Positions 52,005 through 60,829 of a stretch of DNA of 64,000 nt are shown one piece after another; positions within the stretch are counted from its first letter, which is position 1, and each line of letters begins with the position of its first letter. Both the position numbers and the translations under genes were made by a program. The DNA is taken from the NCBI GenBank assembly GCA_004557455.1, contig SFDX01000001.1, forward strand, positions 1-64,000. The letters are read 5' to 3'. The stretch comes from Akkermansia muciniphila. Lineage in GTDB: Bacteria > Verrucomicrobiota > Verrucomicrobiia > Verrucomicrobiales > Akkermansiaceae. The notes beneath the pieces are model-generated. The model was not told where the DNA came from, ran no database searches, and saw nothing but the letters and a program-made list of their open reading frames with translations.

Positions 52005-54074
52005 TTACTTCTTGCTTTTGGAGCCCTTGGGGGCGGGCTTGGCAGACTCACCGAGTACCTCGCTGAGCGGGAACTTGAGGAAGCCGATACCGTGCATACC
52101 GGAAGACTCTGAGCTGTGGGGAGCCTCGTAGAAGACACCGACGGTGTTATCGTCCACCATGGTGAGGCAGGAGTAGCCCCAGCAGCCGCGGGTATCGTAT
52201 TCCAGCCCCTCGTTCCACGTCTTACCCTCATCGCGGGAGGCGCGAACCGTCATGTGGCTGCGGTTGCCGGCCTTGGGGTTCGAGAAGAGGAGAATACGAC
52301 CGTACTTCTTGGAGTTGACCGCGATAAGCGAAGCCTGGCAGGTCGGCTCCTGCAGGGCCTTGAGGTTGGTCTCGTGCGGCTCCCAAGTTTTACCGAGATC
52401 CTTGGTCACATAGACCACACGCTTACCGCTGCGCCACTCATTGCGGCAGTTAAGCATGAGGGACCCATCCTTCAGCTCCGCCACCTGGCACTCCGAGGTA
52501 GCATGGGGAATACCCGTGCCGTACTGCCAGGTCTTACCGCCGTCCTTCGAGACGCAGAGTGTGCTCATGCACTGCTGCGGCTTAGCCCCGCGCTGCCAGA
52601 TTTGGGCAGGGAAAACGATGTAACCCTTGGAGGTCGTAATACCGTTACCGGGGCCGGCGAGAATGGTAGTCCACTCTTCCTTCTTCACCTCCTTGGTGAT
52701 GTCCACAAGTTCCTTACTCCAAGTCTTGCCGTCGTCATCAGAGTAGGTCATGCACCACCAACCGGTGTCCTTACCGAAACCGGTCTTAGCCGTCCACAGG
52801 GAAGCACCGCCACCCCAGTGGCAGGTGAGAGCCTGCAGCCAGATACGGCCGGTCTCATCCTGGAGAATGCAAGGGTCACCGCAGCCGTTATCGCCGCCCT
52901 TACCGGTATCCATACCCACAGCCGGGGTGGTCCAAGTCTGGCCGCCGTCCGTGGAGCGCACAACCGCCACATCGATGTCCGCGCAGAGGTCGCCGCTGTG
53001 ATTATAGCGAGCATCGAAGCAGCCGATGAGGGTACCCTTCTTGGTGCAGATAAGGCCCGGAATGCGGAAGGATACGCACTTGCGAGGCTCTGCGCCGTCC
53101 GCCTGGTTTCCGACGGTTTCATCCGGCACACACACCAGATAGCCGACACGACGGGTAACGGGCGCAGTCTCGGGGGTAAAGGTAGCACTGCCGATCGTGA
53201 CGGAGGGCTTGCTGATGGTCACCTTTCCTCCCACAACGGCAGAATCAGAGGGTGTAACATCCAGCCAAATCCAGTTATCGCCGCTCTTCAGAGCACTCCC
53301 GGCATCTCCGATAATGGTTACTGTACCATCGGCGGAGGGAGTACCGGTGCCGAGCACACGGCTGCCCGATCCCGTGGTGAAGTTACAACCGCCGGCATCG
53401 CTGCTGCGCAAGGTCACCTTCGCCACCTGGTTCGGCTTATCCACGCGGAAAACCACCTTCCCCACACCGGGAGCGTTATCCACACCGGTGGTGGTCACCT
53501 TAAAACCGGCCACGGCGTTGATGGGAGCACGCTTGAGAATGGGGCGGGCATCCTTGTTACCCACAACATCCACGCTCTGAATCTCCATCGGCCCGCTCGC
53601 AATGCGCAGGTCGTCAATCAGCGCACCGGCATCATCCGGCGTAGTTGCAGTCAGCACCAAACCCGTCGTGCCGGCAGGCAGCTGAACCTCCACGTGGGTC
53701 TTGAAGCCGCCCGTCGGGGTCTTAGCGTCCAGTTTCTTGAGCTCCTTGAGGCCCCCGTTCACCACCGCGGAAACCGTTAACTCGAACGGCCCGCGCTTCG
53801 TCCAGCGCTCTACCCAAAAATCACACGGTGCCGGGCTGCTCACCTGCTTGTCCAAGGTAAGGGTAACCGTACGAGCGCTGCCCCCCAACAGACGGAGGCT
53901 GTTGGGCGCACTGCGCGTATGCTCGGTAATCACGGCGGCATGCCCGGCTTCTGCCTGCAGCGTGCCATACGCCGTACCGGCTTCGCGTAACGCACCGGCC
54001 GCCAGCGTATCAAATCCTTCCGCGGCCGCCAGCGTGCCGCACGTCATCAGTGTTATGAGAATTGCTCGCGTCAT
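52005..54074 (-). CDS. Secreted GH33 exo-alpha-sialidase
   Basis: Removes terminal sialic acid from mucin-type glycans outside the cytoplasm. 689 aa. A signal peptide (MTRAILITLMTCGTLAAAEG) is followed by a beta-rich domain of about 290 residues that resembles the accessory/Ig-like N-terminus of other bacterial sialidases. The six-blade propeller comes next, with SFRIPG at about residue 335 (first triad Arg), five Asp boxes (STDGGQTW, SDDDGKTW, SKDGGKTW, TKDLGKTW, SRDEGKTW), the Glu of TSECQ (528), Arg 544 and 605, and the nucleophile Tyr in CWGYSC (about 634). The start at 54074 is chosen for the signal peptide; the frame is open further upstream, but that is not protein-like. The C-terminus is Lys-rich. 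Confidence 0.92.
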   Translation of the reverse strand: MTRAILITLMTCGTLAAAEGFDTLAAGALREAGTAYGTLQAEAGHAAVITEHTRSAPNSLRLLGGSARTVTLTLDKQVSSPAPCDFWVERWTKRGPFELTVSAVVNGGLKELKKLDAKTPTGGFKTHVEVQLPAGTTGLVLTATTPDDAGALIDDLRIASGPMEIQSVDVVGNKDARPILKRAPINAVAGFKVTTTGVDNAPGVGKVVFRVDKPNQVAKVTLRSSDAGGCNFTTGSGSRVLGTGTPSADGTVTIIGDAGSALKSGDNWIWLDVTPSDSAVVGGKVTISKPSVTIGSATFTPETAPVTRRVGYLVCVPDETVGNQADGAEPRKCVSFRIPGLICTKKGTLIGCFDARYNHSGDLCADIDVAVVRSTDGGQTWTTPAVGMDTGKGGDNGCGDPCILQDETGRIWLQALTCHWGGGASLWTAKTGFGKDTGWWCMTYSDDDGKTWSKELVDITKEVKKEEWTTILAGPGNGITTSKGYIVFPAQIWQRGAKPQQCMSTLCVSKDGGKTWQYGTGIPHATSECQVAELKDGSLMLNCRNEWRSGKRVVYVTKDLGKTWEPHETNLKALQEPTCQASLIAVNSKKYGRILLFSNPKAGNRSHMTVRASRDEGKTWNEGLEYDTRGCWGYSCLTMVDDNTVGVFYEAPHSSESSGMHGIGFLKFPLSEVLGESAKPAPKGSKSKK

Positions 54075-54121
54075 ACGTGGGCATGGTATCACATTCATCC
54101 CTGCCTTGGCAAGCTTTTTTC

Positions 54122-54150
54122 TCGCCAACTCGCTTGTTTTTGTGTATAAT
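54122..54150 (+). promoter_or_regulatory. Promoter of the His-tailed ankyrin gene, leaderless spacing
   Basis: A perfect TATAAT (54145-54150) ends 6 nt before ATG 54157. The -35 at 17 bp is poor (TCGCCA, 54122-54127). Confidence 0.55.
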
Positions 54151-54156
54151 ACCCCC

Positions 54157-54792
54157 ATGAACTCCGAAACAGAGTGGAACAGCGTGACAATTAACGAAGA
54201 GCAGCGCCCCCGAGTTTCCCCCGAGGACCTGCGAGAAATGCTGAATGATTTGGACCCCGATGACTTTGACGAGGATGTGCAGAATTTCCTCGCGGAGCTG
54301 GAGCAGTGCACCACCCCCGAGCAGGTGGACGAGCTGAAACCCGCCGCTACTCTGCTTTTGCAAGACGAGGTGGGGCTCTCCCCCGATCTGGCCGCCATGG
54401 GGGTGGAACCGGATGAGGCCCTCATCCGCCTGCTTCTCTCCGCCGGAGCCGACCCGGATGCCACCAATCCCCACGGTCAAACGCCCCTCCACCTCGCTGC
54501 CTTCTACGGCTACGAAAACGTCGTTGACATGCTCGTTGCCGCAGGAGCCGACCTTCGCCGAAAGAACGCCTCCGGCCTATACGCCGCCAATGTAGCTGCC
54601 ACCCACGGTATAGCCGACAAAATCCGCCCCACCATCTCCGGCAACGAAGACCTTCCCCCGGAAATTGAGGACGCCGACTACATTCCCCCCGATCACGAGT
54701 GTACCTGCGGATGCCACGAACACGGCGACCACGAACACAACTGTCACTGCCACGAACACGGCAACTGCGACTGCCACGAGCACAAAGAATAG
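54157..54792 (+). CDS. Ankyrin-repeat protein with His/Cys-rich metal-binding tail
   Basis: 211 residues, no signal peptide. An acidic N-terminal half (about 1-85) leads to two ankyrin repeats (HGQTPLHLAAFYGYENVVDMLVAAGAD split over about 108-140, and a following partial repeat). The last 33 residues contain repeating CHEHG units (CGCHEHGDHEHN, CHCHEHGNCDCHEHKE), about 10 His and 6 Cys, a likely soft-metal or Ni/Zn-binding tail. Its function is unknown. The promoter with the -10 box 6 nt from the start supports ATG 54157. The frame is open upstream into the sialidase 5' region, but that is not protein-like. Confidence 0.75.
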   Translation: MNSETEWNSVTINEEQRPRVSPEDLREMLNDLDPDDFDEDVQNFLAELEQCTTPEQVDELKPAATLLLQDEVGLSPDLAAMGVEPDEALIRLLLSAGADPDATNPHGQTPLHLAAFYGYENVVDMLVAAGADLRRKNASGLYAANVAATHGIADKIRPTISGNEDLPPEIEDADYIPPDHECTCGCHEHGDHEHNCHCHEHGNCDCHEHKE

Positions 54793-54876
54793 CCCTCGCC
54801 CCCGGAGTGTCTGCAAGGAGCTTCTCCGCACCATCACGGGGAGGCCCCTTGCCGTATTGTACCCCACCCGGCCGAA

Positions 54877-55473
54877 TCAGGAAAACACCACCGCCCCGGC
54901 ATAGGTGGGTGCGGGGGAGAAGAGGTGAATGTGCGGGGGGGAGGGGAAGAGTGGGCGAATGTAGGGGGCAACGTCAGACCCGGTGGGGGGGAGGTAGAGG
55001 AATGGGTAACTGCGGGCATTCCAGAGCGTATCTCCCGCGTGCTTAACGAGGGCTTCGGCGGTACACCAGCAGGCGAAAAACTCCGGAAGGAGGCAACCTC
55101 GTTGGGTGAAAGCCTCGAACTGCTCCGGGGCCATGATGCGGGTGGCCAAAGAGAGGAGGCGAGTACGGGGGCGGATGCGCTCGATATCCACACCGACATC
55201 GCCGTGGTGAAAGGCGAGACAAAGGAGATCGCCGGAGTGGCTGATATTGAAAGGCTGCGGAGCCCAGAAGGGCTTACCGTGCGGACCGCGGGAAAAGCGT
55301 ATCTGCTGCGGTGGGACACCTGTGCGGCGCGAAAGCTCCCGCTTGAGGAGAGCGCGGATGAGCGCAAACCTCGCCCCGCGCGCGGCAGCCTGCTCCGACT
55401 CCTCACCGGACAACAGGGCCGCATCCTCCGGGGTAGGCGACAACTCGGCAAGATTGTATACCAGATAATCCAT
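54877..55473 (-). CDS. 4'-phosphopantetheinyl transferase, Sfp type
   Basis: Moves phosphopantetheine from CoA to a carrier-protein serine. 198 aa. Visible are SRGPHGKPFW with following NISHSGD, the Mg-binding GVDIERI, and WCTAEALVKHAG, which keeps the Glu and the second Lys but has Ala where many members have Lys. The start overlaps the stop of the phosphoesterase gene (TGATG), so it is the last gene of the five-gene operon beginning with the GTPase. No carrier protein or NRPS/PKS gene is in the window, so its target could be fatty-acid ACP or something linked to the operon. Confidence 0.82.
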   Translation of the reverse strand: MDYLVYNLAELSPTPEDAALLSGEESEQAAARGARFALIRALLKRELSRRTGVPPQQIRFSRGPHGKPFWAPQPFNISHSGDLLCLAFHHGDVGVDIERIRPRTRLLSLATRIMAPEQFEAFTQRGCLLPEFFACWCTAEALVKHAGDTLWNARSYPFLYLPPTGSDVAPYIRPLFPSPPHIHLFSPAPTYAGAVVFS

Positions 55474-55970
55474 CAGAGCCAGATATACTCAACATCGTGC
55501 GCCTCTGTATCATACACGGCAAACGAACCGCGCCCATAACGAGAGCCGCAGATCTCCCCGGGATTCACCAGCAAGAGACCATCCTTCCGCGACCGATCGG
55601 CGCGATGTGTATGCCCGTAGAACAGCACCGTTACCTTCGGCTCAAGCGCAGCAGCCCTCTCTGCCCGTCCCTGATAATGAGCCATCGCAGCACAGCGGTC
55701 GCCCAGCGAGAAAATGCCACAGGACCCATGGTGGCAGATTTGCGGATAAAGCTTTGCGATCTCACGATGCTCCGCCAAGTCCCACTCATTGTTACCGAAC
55801 ACCAAATGCAGCGGACCGGACCACTCGCGACCCAGAAGATGCAGAATCGACACGTCCTCTATGTCCCCGGCGCAACAAAGCACGGCACACCCGGCTTCCC
55901 GAGCAGCCTGCAAGGCAGCCCGCAGATTCTTCTCATGATCATGAATATCAGAAATTACAGCAACCTTCAC
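55473..55970 (-). CDS. Metallophosphoesterase, YfcE/MJ0936 type
   Basis: A calcineurin-like phosphodiesterase of 165 aa. The metal-binding motifs are in order: SDIHDH, AGDIED, FGNNEWD (Asn-Asn-Glu where many have Asn-Cys-Asp), the AHYQGR region, and GHTHRAD. The family cleaves model phosphodiesters; natural substrates are mostly unknown. It lies 6 bp after the second bitopic membrane protein gene and overlaps the phosphopantetheinyl transferase gene, which could make it part of the same system. It is cytosolic by sequence. Confidence 0.85.
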   Translation of the reverse strand: MKVAVISDIHDHEKNLRAALQAAREAGCAVLCCAGDIEDVSILHLLGREWSGPLHLVFGNNEWDLAEHREIAKLYPQICHHGSCGIFSLGDRCAAMAHYQGRAERAAALEPKVTVLFYGHTHRADRSRKDGLLLVNPGEICGSRYGRGSFAVYDTEAHDVEYIWL

Positions 55971-55976
55971 AGCACA

Positions 55977-58091
55977 TCAGAATGATTTTTTGACAATAAA
56001 CACCGGAGAATACGGCGTTGCATCCCCGAAAGAACTTCCTCGCGGTGCAGCCGCCACCTCCCCATCCGCCACATACCACAGCATGGCACCCGGCGCTATC
56101 TCCGTGCACAACACCGGCACACCGTCGCCGCCGATGAAGCCGGCATAGGCAGGCCGAACCCGCATCAGGCTCTCAAAATTATGCGCTATCTCCTTATGGT
56201 ACCAACGCAGCGGGAGCTCCGCAAACCACTGCGCGCACATCTCCTCCGCCTTCTGATACTCCGGCGCATGCTGCAACCAAGAATCCCCCTCCGGGGAGAC
56301 AGGAAGGCGCTTCAACAGAGCATCGAACGACGCTGCATCCTCCATCAGACTCGGCGAAAAACGCATCCCTACCATCGGAGGGAAAGGATGCCGCCGCATC
56401 GTCTCCAACACGCGCCTGTAGACAAAAGCCTTGGCCAAAGCTGGGCAGACGGGAGAGCGAAAAGCCGCCACCCGAGACAACACGGAAGGCAGGTTGGCCA
56501 GGCGGAAGAAATCGTCCTTCTCCAGTCCGCAGAACTCCACCAACTTCGCGGCATTAATCGTGCGCATCTTCACCATCGACGCAGGACGCCAAACGAGCTC
56601 CTGCGACTCACCCGCCACAAAATCAGGATCCATGGGGTGACGGGAAAAACAGGCAGCATCCTCACGAATGACAGGCTTTTCTCCGGAAAGCACAGGGGTA
56701 ACTCCGTCCATCGACAGCTCATAAAACGGGCGCCGGAGCGTCTGCGCCGTCAGCGGCTCATTCATCATCTGCACCTGCTCTGCAGAAGCCGGCACACCCT
56801 GTGAAAACGAGGGCCCGCACCTCACCAGCGCGCGCTGCACCTCACTCAACATTTCCGGCGACAGCTCACGACCGTGAGTCTGCATCAGCGTACGCAGGTT
56901 CTCCTCCTTCGGCAGACAGGACGTCACCTTCTTAAGCTGCAAGGCCGGCGGATACGCCCGGGGCTTGAACTTTGACAGCAACGCGAAGTAGTGCGCATAA
57001 CTTTTAGCGATAGGCAAATGATTCTGCAACTGCCGCATGGCTGCAAAATCCGAGAACAAAACCTCGATTTCCTTCAAACGCGCCTGCTCATCCCGGAGCA
57101 TATCCCGAGAGAGCGAAAAGCGAGCCCCGTCCACCGAGAAAGCAGCCACCCGAGCCCGGAGCACAGCAGCCTCCGCGCGCAGGGCCGCCTCATCCTCCGC
57201 CACATTCCCCGTGAACTCCGCAGGACGCGGCAAAGGTGACAACAGCAGGGCACAGAGTGCGTTCTTCTCCTCCATGTAACGCGCAAACTCACCCCGCTCC
57301 AAGGCCTGCCAGCGCGCCGGCATATCCCCGCGGAAGCAAACCGGCAGACGACTCAGCCTGTGGTCTATGCTCTTCTTCTGTGCCGCTGTCAGCGAGGCCG
57401 CTGCATCCTCCTGCGCCGCGAGGCGAGACAGCAACTCCTCCAGCGCACGCGCCTCCCCGGAGAGTGAATCCAGCTTCTGACGTGCCTGGGACAACGTCCT
57501 GCTCAGCGCCGGGTAGAACATTTTATTCGCGGAGGTATCCGCCGCTGCCAACACCGCCGGCAGGCGCACCCAGTCATTTGCCGCCATACAGGCGCGCACC
57601 TGCTCCTCCGCTCTGCGCGCCACCGAATGCAGGCGCACCGGCACACACACGCCCCCCAGGCAAAGCAACCCTGCGGCACAGCACAGCACCACCCGCCTCA
57701 CCCTCCTTCCGCGTCGCAAACGCAGGGCATGGCGCAGCGCCCGGCGGTAATCGCGCAGCCCGGGTGCATCCCCCGACACACGACCCAACCGCTGACGCAG
57801 TTCCTCCTCCGGCACCGTACTCAGGCAGGTAGCATCCTGACGGAAAGCCGACAACTCCTCCGCCAGCAAGCGAGCATCCTCACGTTGCAGACGAGCCCGG
57901 CGCTCGGCGGGACTCTCCGTAGCCTGCAGCGGCTCCCCCCGCTCCAAGCGCGCCAACTCCGCAGCCGCCTCGGGGTCGCCCGGATATTCCCTCAAGCGTT
58001 TCTCGAGCAGGGCCCGAACCCTCTCCCAATCCTCTGCCAGGGCAAAGCGCTTCAGCTCCCGGCGCCACCTGTTCAACAGCTCGTCCTTCAT
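55977..58091 (-). CDS. Bitopic membrane protein of unknown family, third gene of the GTPase operon
   Basis: 704 residues if started at ATG 58091 (MKDELLNRW), which overlaps the GAP1-like stop codon as ATGA. Residues 1-130 are basic, helical and TPR-like (AEDWERVRALLEKRLREYPGD). One membrane helix follows at about 133-153 after RRGRRVRR, so the N-terminus should be inside. The remaining 550 residues would lie outside, mostly helical, with no catalytic motif that I can recognise. It always-overlapping coupling to the gene before it implies an obligate partner. Similar plans (soluble helix part, one helix, large outside part) are known for adaptors in GTPase-based systems, but the match is structural only. 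Confidence 0.7.
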   Translation of the reverse strand: MKDELLNRWRRELKRFALAEDWERVRALLEKRLREYPGDPEAAAELARLERGEPLQATESPAERRARLQREDARLLAEELSAFRQDATCLSTVPEEELRQRLGRVSGDAPGLRDYRRALRHALRLRRGRRVRRVVLCCAAGLLCLGGVCVPVRLHSVARRAEEQVRACMAANDWVRLPAVLAAADTSANKMFYPALSRTLSQARQKLDSLSGEARALEELLSRLAAQEDAAASLTAAQKKSIDHRLSRLPVCFRGDMPARWQALERGEFARYMEEKNALCALLLSPLPRPAEFTGNVAEDEAALRAEAAVLRARVAAFSVDGARFSLSRDMLRDEQARLKEIEVLFSDFAAMRQLQNHLPIAKSYAHYFALLSKFKPRAYPPALQLKKVTSCLPKEENLRTLMQTHGRELSPEMLSEVQRALVRCGPSFSQGVPASAEQVQMMNEPLTAQTLRRPFYELSMDGVTPVLSGEKPVIREDAACFSRHPMDPDFVAGESQELVWRPASMVKMRTINAAKLVEFCGLEKDDFFRLANLPSVLSRVAAFRSPVCPALAKAFVYRRVLETMRRHPFPPMVGMRFSPSLMEDAASFDALLKRLPVSPEGDSWLQHAPEYQKAEEMCAQWFAELPLRWYHKEIAHNFESLMRVRPAYAGFIGGDGVPVLCTEIAPGAMLWYVADGEVAAAPRGSSFGDATPYSPVFIVKKSF

Positions 58092-60823
58092 TTCTCCTGA
58101 AGCGTAAAATACCACCGCAACTCACCCTCCGCATCGACCTCCAGCCCCGTCAACACCAGAACCAGGTGCCGCGGCGCCGGCTGACGCATACTATCCTGCA
58201 CCAAACGATTGAACGTTTGCTGAAGCCCCCTCTGCAACACACCGCATAGCTCGGCACGAATGCGACGGCGATTCGCCGGCAAAGCCAAGGCCGCGCTGAG
58301 CTTCTCCCGGGCCTCCCGAGCAGAAAGCGAATTGCCGGCGGCATCGCGATGGTGCAGCGTCAGCTCCGGACAACGCACCAAGATCTTGCCCATCAGCTCC
58401 GCGAAACGTACGTTGCGGAACAACTTGCAGTACTCCGAGGTCAAGCGCTGCCGCTCTCCTCGCCCGAGATTCTTCTGCTCCAGCTCCTGCAGCAGGCACC
58501 ATACACCTGCCAAGCTGTAGCGGGCATCCCCGTGCGGCTCCTCCCCGCAGCAGCAAGAGTTGGCCAACAGGTTAAACTGCTTGCTGAGCACAGCGGAGAA
58601 ATCGAACTCACGGCTGACAGAACACACATAGCCGACCTCTCCACCGCGTGGAGTGCCGAGCTGCGCCCCCCACGAATAAGGCAGGCGAGGCGCAGCCTCC
58701 GGTACAAGAGCCCCCTTGCCGTGCAGCGCGGGGAGGTAGACTACCCCGCTCTGCGGACGCAGGCGCAGCTCCTGACGGAAGGGAACCCAAGGGAAAGCAT
58801 CATCGCGCATCCCCAAGCGGGCGGGGCGGGTTCCCGTAGCCGGAGATGCCTCTAGGTCACTCTCCGAAAAATTGAATTGAAAACGCTGCACCGCCGCCGG
58901 CAGGGATGTACTGCCCAGCTCAAGGGGAATACGCACGGCATCCGCCACCAGCAGACGCGCCACGCCTCCCTCCGGAATCGGGATGAGGAAGGAAGCCAGC
59001 ACCGAACGTCCCCGTGCATCCCGAACACTCTTGAGGTAGGCCCCCTGCACCGTAAACACGAGCAGAGGCTCCCGAGCCTCCCCGGCATCCGTAGACGATA
59101 CGCGCTCCAGCACATAATCGCCCGCTTCCTCACTGCGCACCAAACGCAGGCGCTCCCCGGATTCGGTAATCAGAGGCTTAACCTTGGGAGATTGCAGTGC
59201 ACGAGCCGAGAACAGTCGCAGCTCCCCCGGAGGCAGCTCCACCGGTACCCGGGCAAACACGTTCAACAGCTCCGGAGGCAAGGCTCGGGTAGACAGGACC
59301 GTCACCTCACGCGTCGGTGCGGTGAGGGCCGGGGGCGATACCGGACGCGAGGGTTCAACCGGGCGAGGCTCCTCCTGCACCGCCACGGGCAGGGGCTCAA
59401 TGGGCCTATCCCCCGCCAAGGGGGCCATATAGGGCATCAGCTCCGGAACCTCCAGTAAATTTTGGCGCAGCATGGGCAATTCATCCATCAGACTCTGCCA
59501 GCTTTTCATCTCCGCGTCCTGTCCCATGGTATTCAGCCAATCCTCCACGCGGCAATGAGCCGTAGCCACATGCAGGTAAAGGCGGCACAGGGCGTCCTCA
59601 TCCAGGTTCAAACGACGGCCGCAGCCATCCAGTCGGCGCAGGTTATCAGCATGGCCGCTCCGTGCCACCGTAGCCAACTTCAGGATGGTGACCACCTCCA
59701 GCACCGGGGCAACCTGACGCCGGCGGGAGGCCGGGCAAGACACCAACCGTTGTTCCACCCCGGCAAGGGCCTTCTCGGCAGGCTCCGAGGCAAAGGGAGA
59801 GAACATGAGAGCCCGCAAATCATCCAGCGCCTGTTGCACGGGATCCAAGGGAGCGATGGGTTGCGGCGGCGTCACAGGCAGCATATCCGCCCGGCGGGTG
59901 CTGTATATCCAAGCCCCGCCCAAGCCCAACAACGCAGCAGACACTACCCACACGGCCGACATACCGCGGCGGCGCACGGGGCGGCAGAACACGTCCTCCT
60001 CCGCACTTTCCTCATAACGATAATGCCCGTGCTGCCGGTGGGGCGCCGCGCCGGATTCGGCAGACATGCCGCGCACCACGCGCAGGACGCGTCCCCCCAT
60101 ACGAGTCACGGCTTGCTCCAGATCCGAACCGGCGGCGGCCACCATGCGGGAAGTCACGCGGAAGGAATCCGTGCGGCATCCGTAGGTGGTAAAGGTTCTG
60201 CCCCAACCCCGTTGCGGGGCCAGAGAGTCGCTCTCGTGCAGCAACTCCAGAGCCGTCTCCGCCCGCGTCTCCTGCGGCAGGGTCAACAGGCATTCCGCAT
60301 CATACGGCGGTGCCGCCAGCAGCCGCGCACAAGCAGCATTTCCCGTGCAGTCCACCCAAGCGGATTGCCCCTCGGCAGAGGGAAACGCCGCCGGGGTGAG
60401 TCCCGGTTCGGTCTCCAAATACTGCGGCCTCCCCTCCCAGCGCTCCGCCCAATAACCGATCTTCCGCAGGGCCAGCACCAACCCCGCCGGGGTGGGGTGC
60501 AGCGGGTTGGAGGCCATGGCGGCCGCCTCCTCGGCAGACAACACGAAGTGATGCGCCAAGTAACAGGCACGTCCCGTGTAATCCGCCCCGGCCGGGCCCG
60601 TGCAGGTAAAGACATGGAAGATGTGTGCCCCCATCGACACGAGGCGGTAGGAATACTGCGGCCCGATAATGCCGCAATCAACGGGCTCCTTCAGCTCGCT
60701 GAGGGATACCAGACGATCACACAGCAGCTTGGGCATGGCCACACTGCACGCCACCACGCCGTAGCCGGATGTACCCGGCTCCAGCAATTCGGCGGCACTT
60801 GTGTAGACGAGCTGAAAGGACAT
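58088..60823 (-). CDS. GAP1-N2-type GTPase-associated membrane protein
   Basis: 911 residues. The first 250 match what I know of the GTPase-associated protein 1 N-terminal domain type 2: QLVYTSAAELLEPGTSGYG, VAMPKLLCDRLVSLS, SYRLVSMGAHIFHVF and ADYTGRACYLAHHFVLS. A basic stretch (RPVRRRG) and one membrane helix at about 288-306 follow, so the N-terminal domain should be cytosolic and the last 600 residues outside. A region of about 310-480 is helical with Pro-rich linkers; beyond that are beta-rich segments I cannot place. It lies 6 bp after the GTPase gene. GAP1 proteins are described as partners of DO-GTPases in predicted NTP-driven conflict-type systems; function is not proved. Confidence 0.72.
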   Translation of the reverse strand: MSFQLVYTSAAELLEPGTSGYGVVACSVAMPKLLCDRLVSLSELKEPVDCGIIGPQYSYRLVSMGAHIFHVFTCTGPAGADYTGRACYLAHHFVLSAEEAAAMASNPLHPTPAGLVLALRKIGYWAERWEGRPQYLETEPGLTPAAFPSAEGQSAWVDCTGNAACARLLAAPPYDAECLLTLPQETRAETALELLHESDSLAPQRGWGRTFTTYGCRTDSFRVTSRMVAAAGSDLEQAVTRMGGRVLRVVRGMSAESGAAPHRQHGHYRYEESAEEDVFCRPVRRRGMSAVWVVSAALLGLGGAWIYSTRRADMLPVTPPQPIAPLDPVQQALDDLRALMFSPFASEPAEKALAGVEQRLVSCPASRRRQVAPVLEVVTILKLATVARSGHADNLRRLDGCGRRLNLDEDALCRLYLHVATAHCRVEDWLNTMGQDAEMKSWQSLMDELPMLRQNLLEVPELMPYMAPLAGDRPIEPLPVAVQEEPRPVEPSRPVSPPALTAPTREVTVLSTRALPPELLNVFARVPVELPPGELRLFSARALQSPKVKPLITESGERLRLVRSEEAGDYVLERVSSTDAGEAREPLLVFTVQGAYLKSVRDARGRSVLASFLIPIPEGGVARLLVADAVRIPLELGSTSLPAAVQRFQFNFSESDLEASPATGTRPARLGMRDDAFPWVPFRQELRLRPQSGVVYLPALHGKGALVPEAAPRLPYSWGAQLGTPRGGEVGYVCSVSREFDFSAVLSKQFNLLANSCCCGEEPHGDARYSLAGVWCLLQELEQKNLGRGERQRLTSEYCKLFRNVRFAELMGKILVRCPELTLHHRDAAGNSLSAREAREKLSAALALPANRRRIRAELCGVLQRGLQQTFNRLVQDSMRQPAPRHLVLVLTGLEVDAEGELRWYFTLQEK

Positions 60824-60829
60824 GGGAAA

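Noticed and set aside
54075..54467. Upstream extension of the sialidase frame
   Set aside because: Ser/Arg-rich, no homology, overlaps the divergent ankyrin gene; the signal peptide starts at 54074.
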